64,000 nucleotides of DNA from Pseudomonas fluorescens (GTDB taxonomy: Bacteria; Pseudomonadota; Gammaproteobacteria; Pseudomonadales; Pseudomonadaceae). The DNA lies in the NCBI RefSeq assembly GCF_001307155.1, contig NZ_CP012830.1, positions 3,780,501-3,844,500 on the forward strand, read 5' to 3'. The position numbers were made by a program, and so were the translations under genes. The stretch's first letter is position 1. The number at the start of each line of letters is the position of its first letter. The notes under the pieces were generated by a model. It saw only the letters and a list, made by a program, of their open reading frames with translations, was not told the DNA's origin and ran no database searches. This document shows, one piece after another, positions 33,801 to 40,464 of the stretch.

Positions 33801-33856
33801 GCCATTTGGCGTACCCCGAAAGGTGGGTCTTTCATGCAGGTACGCCGAATGGCTTT
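33801..33856 (+). terminator. Hairpin between the RiPP precursor and its enzymes (attenuator)
   Basis: GCCATTTGGCGTACC (33801-33815) pairs with GGTACGCCGAATGGC (33839-33853), a 15-base stem with one G-T wobble. The loop holds a second small stem, GAAAG/CTTTC. TTTATG follows. It probably lets most transcripts stop after the precursor, so that the peptide is made in excess over the enzymes. Confidence 0.65.
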
Positions 33857-33902
33857 ATGAAGTGTCATGAGGCACAGCGGTCGAGCGCGGAGTGAATGAC
33901 TC

Positions 33903-34379
33903 ATGCCTGTCACCTTGGCTCCAATGGATAACGCGGACTTTGCAACGTTCGCCGAAAGAGCCGTTGCTGAATATGGTGACGGTATGGTCGTCTCGGGTGA
34001 GTGGGCCCATGAGGAGGCCTCGCAAAGGGCACGCAGTGTCTTCGAGCAGTTGTTGCCGCAAGGGCGACTGACTGAAAAAAACCAACTCTGGGTGATCAAG
34101 GATCAGGAGCGTCGTATTGGCGAGTTGTGGGTCGCCGAGCGACACACCGGTGCCGGCAAGAGTGCCTTCATCCTGGATATCTACATTGACCCTGGAGAGC
34201 GCCGCCAGGGTTATGCGAAACAATCACTGTTGGCCCTCGAGTCATGGGCACGCCAGGCGGGATGCGAAGAAGTGCGACTGCATGTCTTTGGTCGCAACGA
34301 TGCGGCGCGTCGTCTTTATGAACAATCAGGGTATGGCATCGCCAGTCTGACGATGGCGAAGCCGTTGCCGCCTACCTAA
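33903..34379 (+). CDS. GNAT-family N-acetyltransferase in the RiPP locus
   Basis: A 158-residue single-domain GNAT. The acetyl-CoA loop is in FILDIYIDPGERRQGYAKQS (RRQGYA for the RxxGxG/A motif). LHVFGRNDAARRLYEQSGYG is the C-terminal motif B. It lies 14 bases before the HExxH gene. It may acetylate the mature peptide, or protect the producer; neither is shown. Substrates of GNATs cannot be predicted from sequence. Confidence 0.85.
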   Translation: MPVTLAPMDNADFATFAERAVAEYGDGMVVSGEWAHEEASQRARSVFEQLLPQGRLTEKNQLWVIKDQERRIGELWVAERHTGAGKSAFILDIYIDPGERRQGYAKQSLLALESWARQAGCEEVRLHVFGRNDAARRLYEQSGYGIASLTMAKPLPPT

Positions 34380-34393
34380 GGGAAGGTTGAAAA

Positions 34394-35554
34394 ATGGAAA
34401 TCGGGAACAGTGGTCTGCGTGAGCTATCCGATGACGAGTTGTTTCAGGGCACGACATTCCTGCCGGACACGGATCCTTCACGATTTGACGTATTGCTGGA
34501 ACGTGTCAGTCGAAATCGCTACACAAGTTTTGTGGCGCTGTACACCGAACTTTTTCAACTGTTTCCCAATGCTCCGCAGTTGGCGGAGTTTTTCGAGCAG
34601 GCATTCAATCTTATTGTGCCGCCGACCCGCGAGCAGCGCGTGATTATTAATGATCCGGTGTTTCAAGTGTGGAGTGTATTGACGGCTCATTATGCCAACC
34701 TGGTTATCACGAAAAAGGCGGCGAATACCGATGAGTTAGAGCGCATGTTGATCGAGTTCCCACTGATGCTGGCGCGGGTGAAAAAGAACGACAGTGTTCA
34801 CATGAATGATTATTGCCCGCCGGTGTATCGTTTTAATATTGATCCGTTGGTGATGAGAGTGGCACCGCCCAGTTATGAGTTTCCGGAAGATGAAGCAACC
34901 CGTAAACAATTGGAACGTCATGGTCATTCCGTGAGTTTCTTTTGCGATGTGGTGAATATCGCGCTGTTGCGGATAGAACACTCGTGGCCCGCCTGTCGCG
35001 AGCAGTTTAGAAAACTGGTCAAGTCCATATGTTATTTGCCCGATGGTTCATTTCGAAGCTGCTCGGCTTCGCGCTTCACCGGGATCATCCTCATCTCGAA
35101 CCGGGATGATTCGATACTCGACCTGGAAGAGTCGCTGGTGCATGAGGCCACTCATCAGTTGCTCTACAACATTGTCGAAGTGTGCCCGGTCGTCAGGGAT
35201 GAGACCTCGCGGGAGGCGTTGTTCACCTTGCCGTGGTCGGGGCAGAAGCGTGACCTCTATGGCTATTTTCATGCGTTTTTCGTGTACGTCGCGTTGGTCA
35301 AATACCTGGAGCGGGTTCGTTCGCGCTCGTCCCATGAACTGCAGCGGGCACAAAAACGCCTGGTGTTCATCCTGCAAGGCTTGATCAAGGCGTTACCGGA
35401 TTTCGAAGCGTGCGCGGATTTCACCCCTCAGGGCCGCCAACTGCTGGAAAACCTGATCAAAGAAGTCAGGGCGCTGGAAACTCAACACGCCGCGTTGTTG
35501 GCGATATCGGGCGCTGCGGCGGGGGCTAAACGCATGCTGGGCCTGACCGGTTGA
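34394..35554 (+). CDS. HExxH-motif protein, putative 2-oxoglutarate-dependent peptide beta-hydroxylase
   Basis: A 386-residue protein with GGAAGG before the ATG. The single clear motif is ESLVHEATHQLLYN (HEATH at residues 250-254). A later His in LYGYFHAFFVYVALVKYLE (His 293) is at the place of the third ligand in the aKG-HExxH family that modifies RiPP precursors. The N-terminal 240 residues are mostly helical. A zinc peptidase that removes the leader is the main alternative, but the GYFHAFFVYV segment after HExxH favours the hydroxylase group. GC is lower than in the pca genes. It is coupled to the MNIO-SagB gene (16 bases). Confidence 0.72.
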   Translation: MEIGNSGLRELSDDELFQGTTFLPDTDPSRFDVLLERVSRNRYTSFVALYTELFQLFPNAPQLAEFFEQAFNLIVPPTREQRVIINDPVFQVWSVLTAHYANLVITKKAANTDELERMLIEFPLMLARVKKNDSVHMNDYCPPVYRFNIDPLVMRVAPPSYEFPEDEATRKQLERHGHSVSFFCDVVNIALLRIEHSWPACREQFRKLVKSICYLPDGSFRSCSASRFTGIILISNRDDSILDLEESLVHEATHQLLYNIVEVCPVVRDETSREALFTLPWSGQKRDLYGYFHAFFVYVALVKYLERVRSRSSHELQRAQKRLVFILQGLIKALPDFEACADFTPQGRQLLENLIKEVRALETQHAALLAISGAAAGAKRMLGLTG

Positions 35555-35570
35555 CGCCAGGGAGGCGGAC

Positions 35571-37565
35571 ATGGCGATGTTTGATGTTTCGCAGTTTCCG
35601 GAGGCCGGCGTTGGGCTGGAATACCATTTGCCACGGCACACGCCTCAGGATGAGTTATCGGAGGAGGGACTCGACCCGACCGTCGAACGGATTCTCGCCG
35701 AGGGCTTGCCGCATTTTGATTACGTCGAGTTTCAGCCGACGCACTGCATTCTGGAACCGCGTCTGCTTGAGCTCGGTGCGCAAGTACCGAGCTTGCTGCA
35801 TTCTTCCAGTTTGTCCTTGGGCAGTGTGGGCATCGCGATGGACCGCGAGTTTCTGAAAATGACTCGGCGGCTGTGCGAGAAAACCCGCTCGCCCTGGTTG
35901 GCCGAGCATATTTCCTGGTCGCGGTTTCACGGAGGCGACACTCAGCATTTCATTCTGCCGACCCTGGCCCAAGAGGTAGCTGACACGGTGGTGGCCAACG
36001 CCATCGAATTGCGTGACCTCACGGCAACGCTGCTGGTACTGGAAAACGCGCCGAGGTTGTTTTCGTTGCACGATGCACAAGAGCAATCCGAAGGCGCGTT
36101 CATCTCTCGAGTGGTGGAGCGCAGTGACTCGGGCTTTCTGCTGGACCTCGACAGCGCAATCGCGACCGCCAGAACCCTGGGTTACGACCTGAACAGCTAC
36201 TTGCGTTCGTTGCCGCTGGACCGGCTGATTGAAATTCATACCGGCCATCCGCAGCGGGATTGGGAAATCTTGCGTCATTTGTTTGATTCGTCGCCGGTGA
36301 AAGCGATCACCCTTGAGTGGGATATTTCCCGCAAAACCGATGATGCAGAATTGTTGACGTTGATCACGGCCATCAAGTCTCTTCGCCCCAAAGCCTTGTT
36401 CTGGCAGGGGTGTGCCCGGCAGGCGCCGCAAACGCAACTCGAGCAGGGTGCACAAACCCTGCTCAAACTCAGGGAAAGCACCTGGCTCAGCATCGGTTCG
36501 GCGTCGTTTTTTATCCGCGATCGGCAGTGCGACCTGAGTCTGGAATTCGGTGTGATGTTTCTGCCGTTGCTGCGCCACTTCCTGACTCCCCAGACATTGG
36601 GCAGTGCCTTGTTGCTGCCGGGTGTTTTGCAGAGTCCCGAGCAGGACGACAACCTGGCGTTCCTGCGGGAACTGTTCAGCCAGGGTGTCCTACAGCCGGT
36701 CGATACATCATCTGACACTGGCGCTTCCATTGAGCGCAGCCATCCGGCCAGCCTTTGGGCCCATTGGGACGCGGCGCTGGAGTTTTACCTGAGCACCCGC
36801 ACCGGGTCGCACACGCCCTACATCAGCGTCAGCGATCTGGAAGCGCAGCTTGAGCAAAAGGCCTCAGCGCGACGTCAGCCGTCGGCATTCAAGGATTATT
36901 TCTCCCATCCTTTTGTTGCCCTGGAAAACCCGCTGCTGGCGCCTTCCGGCGCGATCGCCCAATCGACATTGCTCGATTCGCTGTGCGAGCGCCGCACGTC
37001 GCGCACCTTCAGCGACCAGCCGCTGAGCGCGCAGCAATTGTCCCTGTTGCTCTACTACACGTGGGGCGCGACGGTCATGGAACAGAACCGCATGGGGGAT
37101 TACTTCCTGAAGAAAACCTCACCGGCCGGCGGTTCGCTGCAGGGCACCGAGGTGTATGCGGTGCTGATGAATGTGCAAGGCTTCGAACGCGGTCTTTACC
37201 ACTATTCGGTACGCCGCCACGGGCTCGAGCTGCTGTCACGGGAAGACCCGCGAGTCTGGATCGGCGACGCCTGTGGCGAGCAGCCGTGGATCAAGGACGC
37301 AGCGGCAGTGTTTGTATCCACGGCGCGGGTCGAGCGAATGGCCTGGAAGTACGAGTTCAGCCGAGCACTGCGGGTGGCGCTGATGGATGCTGGGCATTTG
37401 AGTCAGACCTTTTCACTGGTGGCCACGGCCCTTGGGCTGGGTTGTTTCACTACGGCAGCGTTACGCGATGAACTGTTCGAAAACCGGCTGGGACTCAATT
37501 ATCTGGAAGAACCGGTTTTTCTGGTCAATGGCGTTGGAGGGGGCCGTCTGTCAGTTAAGCCGTAA
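35571..37565 (+). CDS. Fusion of MNIO (DUF692) oxidase and SagB-type flavin dehydrogenase
   Basis: A 664-residue protein of two enzyme domains. Residues ~10-290 are DUF692/MNIO: LLHSSSLSLGS (His 77), LAEHISWSRF (His 113), LVLENAPRLF (Glu 158, Asn 159), FLLDLDSA (Asp 192), IEIHTGHP (His 223, His 226) and TLEWD (Glu 249, Asp 251) match the iron-binding motifs. Residues ~300-460 look like the N-terminal part of SagB (FLRELFSQGVLQ, WDAALEFYLSTRTG). Residues ~465-664 are the FMN nitroreductase-fold domain: SLCERRTSRTFSDQPLS, KKTSPAGGSLQGTEVYAVLM, DAGHLSQTFSLVATALGLGC. No YcaO cyclodehydratase is nearby, so the SagB half cannot be oxidising standard azolines. The fusion is a strong hint that both act in turn on one peptide. 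Confidence 0.82.
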   Translation: MAMFDVSQFPEAGVGLEYHLPRHTPQDELSEEGLDPTVERILAEGLPHFDYVEFQPTHCILEPRLLELGAQVPSLLHSSSLSLGSVGIAMDREFLKMTRRLCEKTRSPWLAEHISWSRFHGGDTQHFILPTLAQEVADTVVANAIELRDLTATLLVLENAPRLFSLHDAQEQSEGAFISRVVERSDSGFLLDLDSAIATARTLGYDLNSYLRSLPLDRLIEIHTGHPQRDWEILRHLFDSSPVKAITLEWDISRKTDDAELLTLITAIKSLRPKALFWQGCARQAPQTQLEQGAQTLLKLRESTWLSIGSASFFIRDRQCDLSLEFGVMFLPLLRHFLTPQTLGSALLLPGVLQSPEQDDNLAFLRELFSQGVLQPVDTSSDTGASIERSHPASLWAHWDAALEFYLSTRTGSHTPYISVSDLEAQLEQKASARRQPSAFKDYFSHPFVALENPLLAPSGAIAQSTLLDSLCERRTSRTFSDQPLSAQQLSLLLYYTWGATVMEQNRMGDYFLKKTSPAGGSLQGTEVYAVLMNVQGFERGLYHYSVRRHGLELLSREDPRVWIGDACGEQPWIKDAAAVFVSTARVERMAWKYEFSRALRVALMDAGHLSQTFSLVATALGLGCFTTAALRDELFENRLGLNYLEEPVFLVNGVGGGRLSVKP

Positions 37566-37770
37566 CGCGCCCCGTAGCAGCTGCCGAGCTGCGCGAGGCT
37601 GCGTTCGAGGACGCAGTCCTCGCCAACCCTGCGTACGCGGTTTACCTGAATGAACGTGTTGCATGATTTTACGACTGCTTCGCAGCCGAACGCAGCCTCG
37701 CGCAGCTCGGCAGCTGCTACGACGGGTGTTTAAGCTTGCCCACGCTGTGCCCATCAGAGGCTACAGCGCC
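37566..37770. repeat. REP-like inverted repeat, direct-repeat copy 1
   Basis: GTAGCAGCTGCCGAGCTGCG on the left and its complement CGCAGCTCGGCAGCTGCTAC on the right enclose GCGTTCGAGGACGCAG and a TGCATGATTTTACGACTGC linker. The tail GTTTAAGCTTGCCCACGC and CATCAGAGGCTACAGCGCC follows. The same unit occurs in the same direction at 38450-38560 plus 40257-40345. Confidence 0.75.
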
Positions 37771-38066
37771 TTGCGTCACGGCCTACACCTGCGCCAGAAT
37801 CCGCCGGCTTGTGCGCCTTGGTCCACGCCTCTATCGTTTCCGTGTCGCTGATTATCAGCGATCGGGTTTGGTAGCCCGGACACATGGCGCACAGCGTCAC
37901 CTTATGCAGGTGCTTTTTGTCGGCATTCGCTTTTATGGTGGCCATGCGCAGGGCGCCCTCGGGCGCGCCGGTTTCCAAGTGTCCGGTCTACCAACCCGCG
38001 TATGGCCACCACCCTTCGTTTGGTAGCGAGGGTGATGGCTCCTCTACTTACATTTGGAGTTTCATC
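37771..38066. other. Conserved-looking leader of the DUF6124 gene
   Basis: About 300 bases with self-complementary blocks around TTTGGTAGCCCGGACAC and GTGTCCGGTCTACCAACCC, and a GCGCAGGGCGCCCTCGGGCGCGCC hairpin (37956-37979). Plus-strand translation runs open into the DUF6124 gene from 37884, which is why that ORF appears longer. From memory this block recurs before other DUF6124 genes in the fluorescens group. It may be a regulatory leader or a repeat. Confidence 0.45.
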
Positions 38067-38432
38067 ATGTTCAAAGCCACACCGAATCCCCCCGAAACCG
38101 ATCCGGTTTCCCCCTACGCCTCCCTCGACTCAAAAGAACTCCACGCCGCCGCGCACCGCGCGCTCGACCACTACCTGGTGCTGCCCGAGACCAAGCAATT
38201 GTTAGCCGACCGCCGCCCCGGCTGCATTTTCGTCATTGCCCCCGACGTCGACAGCGAAACCCTGCTGGCCCACGCCTGCGAAACCCTCGCCTCGGCCAAT
38301 GTCATGGCCAGCGATCTGGCGTTCGACCTCGAAGGCCCCAAACGCAATACCGCACTGGCGATTCAACAGATGATCTCGCTGGCCGAGCTGGCGGTGAATC
38401 GCGCACTGGACCACCTCGATCCACCGGAGTAA
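38067..38432 (+). CDS. DUF6124 family protein
   Basis: A 121-residue acidic protein starting MFKATPNPPETDPVSPYASL with TTGGAG upstream of the ATG. ELHAAAHRALDHYL and ESLLAHACETLASA-like segments (here DSETLLAHACETLASANVMA) and LAELAVNRALDHLDPPE are the repeated features that I remember for this Pseudomonas family, which has many paralogues per genome. Its function is unknown. The longer ORF from 37884 is rejected as a start because the family begins at MFK. The gene is flanked by the direct repeats described here. Confidence 0.8.
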   Translation: MFKATPNPPETDPVSPYASLDSKELHAAAHRALDHYLVLPETKQLLADRRPGCIFVIAPDVDSETLLAHACETLASANVMASDLAFDLEGPKRNTALAIQQMISLAELAVNRALDHLDPPE

Positions 38433-38449
38433 CAGATAAGAACGCGGCT

Positions 38450-38571
38450 CCCGCGTAGCAGCTGTCGAGCCCGCGAGGCTGCGTCCGAGGACGCAGTCCT
38501 CGCCAACCCTGCATACGCGGTTTACCGGAATGAACGTGTTGCATGATTTTACGACCGCTTTGTCCGGATGC
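38450..38571. repeat. REP-like direct-repeat copy 2, left part
   Basis: GTAGCAGCTGTCGAGCCCGC, GTCCGAGGACGCAGTCCTCG and TGCATGATTTTACGACCGCT follow the same order as in copy 1. The copy is cut in its linker by the insertion sequence and continues at 40257. Confidence 0.8.
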
Positions 38572-40256
38572 GGCCCAGAGTGTGTAAAAACGCCTTAGCG
38601 AACCCTTGCTATGATTTCTGAGGATTTCATCGCAAGGATCGCCCATGACGCGCTTTATTCAAGGTGAACATCGAGGTCAAAGCACCTTGCTTCCCGAAAG
38701 CCTCGACGACTACGTCAGCGATACCAATCCGGTGCGCGTAGTCGACGTCTTCGTCGATGAACTTGACCTGGCTAAGCTGGGTTTTGAAGGCGTCATACCG
38801 GCCGATACTGGCCGGCCTGCTTATCACCCCGCGATCCTGCTGAAGATCTACATCTATGGCTATCTCAACCGGATTCAGTCGAGTCGACGGCTGGAGCGAG
38901 AGGCCCAGCGTAACGTCGAGCTGATGTGGCTAACCGGCCGCTTGAGGCCCGATTTCAAGACCATTGCCAACTTCCGAAAAGACAACAGCAAAGCCATCCG
39001 CGGTGTCTGCCGGCAGTTCGTCGTGCTGTGTCAGCAGTTGGGATTATTCGAAGAAAACCTAGTTGCCATCGACGGCAGCAAGTTCAAGGCGGTCAACAAC
39101 CGCGACCGCAATTTCACCAGCGCCAAGTTGCAACGGAGAATGGTAGAAATTGAATCGAGCATAAACCGGTATCTGACTGCACTCGACGAAGCCGATCAAC
39201 AAGAGCCCTCGACTGCGCAGCCCAAGGCTGCGCGGCTGGAAGAAAAAATCGTCAAGCTGAAGGCTCAAATGAAAGAGCTTCAGGCGATCGAAGTGCGGCT
39301 CAACGACTCGCCGGACAAACAGGTCTCACTGACCGATCCAGACGCCCGTTCCATGATGACGCGTGGCACTGGAATCGTCGGCTACAACGTGCAGACAGCA
39401 GTCGATACCCAACACCATTTGATCGTTGCGCACGAGGTCACCAATACCGGCTCCGACCGCGATCAACTCAGCTCGATGGGCAAGCAGGCCCGCGAGGCCA
39501 TGGGCTTGGAAACGCTGTCAGTAGTGGCTGATCGAGGCTACTTCAAAAGCGAAGAAATCCTGGCCTGTCACAATGCAGACATCACCGCCTATGTGCCGAA
39601 GCCAATGACCTCCGGAGCCAAGGCGGACGGGCGTTTCAATAATGATGTCTTCATCTATGACGCGACGAAAAATGAATACATTTGCCCAGCTGGACAGGCG
39701 TTGATCTGGCGTTTTTCCAGCGTTGATAACGGCCTGAAGTTACACCGTTACTGGAGTTCCAACTGCCAACAGTGCCCACTGAAATTGAAGTGCACACCGG
39801 GCAGGGAACGGCGAGTCCGACGCTGGGAGCATGAAGCCGTACTGGAAAAAATGCAGAGTCGGCTGAGCAACGCGCCAGAAATGATGCGGATCCGCAAACG
39901 AACGGTTGAGCATCCCTTCGGGACGCTCAAGCACTGGATGGGAGCGGCCCACTTCCTGACCCGAAAGCTACCCGGGGTGAGCGCCGAAATGAGCTTGAAT
40001 GTGCTCGCCTACAACCTGAAACGAGTGATGAAAATCATGGGGGTCGGGAGCTTGATTAAGGCTCTGGCGACCTAAGATTTGGTCAATTTCGGACATGATT
40101 CAGAGGACGTTAGAGCCCGTTCAGGCCTTTCTAGTCATCGGCAACGCCAAGTTGGTGGGCCAAGAGCATCTTGGCCGTGCGTGGGGGCCGAAGCGTAAGA
40201 AAGACCCTAGATTTGAAGATGAAAGCCTCAGACAGTGTTTTTACACACTCTGGGCC
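38572..40256 (+). mobile_element. IS1182-family insertion sequence
   Basis: About 1.69 kb. Perfect 20-base terminal inverted repeats GGCCCAGAGTGTGTAAAAAC at 38572-38591 and, in complement, at 40237-40256. It carries one full-length transposase. It lies inside a REP-like unit whose two halves are found on either side. A target duplication could not be fixed by eye, and the outermost few bases of the ends remain uncertain. Confidence 0.9.
38645..40075 (+). CDS. IS1182-family transposase
   Basis: A 476-residue DDE transposase (DUF772 N-terminal domain, DDE_Tnp_1 catalytic part). The start MTRFIQGEHRGQSTLLPESL and the segment YLNRIQSSRRLEREAQRNVE are typical. Catalytic residues can be placed in LVAIDGSKFK (Asp), VVADRGYFKSEEI (Asp) and KRTVEHPFGTLKHWMG (Glu). 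A zinc-like cysteine cluster (SSNCQQCPLKLKC) precedes the last. No frameshift is seen, so the element is probably active. AAGGATCGCCC precedes the ATG. Confidence 0.93.
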   Translation: MTRFIQGEHRGQSTLLPESLDDYVSDTNPVRVVDVFVDELDLAKLGFEGVIPADTGRPAYHPAILLKIYIYGYLNRIQSSRRLEREAQRNVELMWLTGRLRPDFKTIANFRKDNSKAIRGVCRQFVVLCQQLGLFEENLVAIDGSKFKAVNNRDRNFTSAKLQRRMVEIESSINRYLTALDEADQQEPSTAQPKAARLEEKIVKLKAQMKELQAIEVRLNDSPDKQVSLTDPDARSMMTRGTGIVGYNVQTAVDTQHHLIVAHEVTNTGSDRDQLSSMGKQAREAMGLETLSVVADRGYFKSEEILACHNADITAYVPKPMTSGAKADGRFNNDVFIYDATKNEYICPAGQALIWRFSSVDNGLKLHRYWSSNCQQCPLKLKCTPGRERRVRRWEHEAVLEKMQSRLSNAPEMMRIRKRTVEHPFGTLKHWMGAAHFLTRKLPGVSAEMSLNVLAYNLKRVMKIMGVGSLIKALAT

Positions 40257-40345
40257 CAGACCGAACGCAGCCTCGCGGGCTCGGCAGCTGCTACGACGGG
40301 TGTTTAAGCTTGCCTACGTAGCGCCCATCAGAGGCTACAGCGCCT
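40257..40345. repeat. REP-like direct-repeat copy 2, right part
   Basis: CCGAACGCAGCCTCGCGGG, CTCGGCAGCTGCTACGACGG, GTGTTTAAGCTTGCC and CATCAGAGGCTACAGCGCC match the right half and tail of copy 1 (37680-37770). It is the other half of the unit split by the IS. Confidence 0.8.
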
Positions 40346-40421
40346 TTTTCCCGTATCCATTAGTTCCTCCTGAAGATAAGTCAGAAGGTGTAAACCTTAT
40401 TCAGGACGAGACACAGCCCAT

Positions 40422-40457
40422 AAAAAAGCCCACCAAATGGTGGGCTTCGTTTTTGCG
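40422..40457 (-). terminator. Terminator of the emhABC operon
   Basis: AAAAAAGCCCACCA-AA-TGGTGGGCTT followed by CGTTTTT. On the minus strand the stem is followed by a T-run directly after the emhC stop. Confidence 0.9.
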
Positions 40458-40464
40458 GGTGTTA

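Noticed and set aside
35571..37565. Thiazole/oxazole (TOMM) pathway reading of the SagB domain
   Set aside because: No YcaO cyclodehydratase or E1-like partner in the window, and the precursor core has no Cys. The fusion to MNIO suggests other chemistry.
37754..37978. Minus-strand 74-codon ORF upstream of DUF6124
   Set aside because: It lies in the self-complementary leader, which gives open frames on both strands; no ribosome-binding site.
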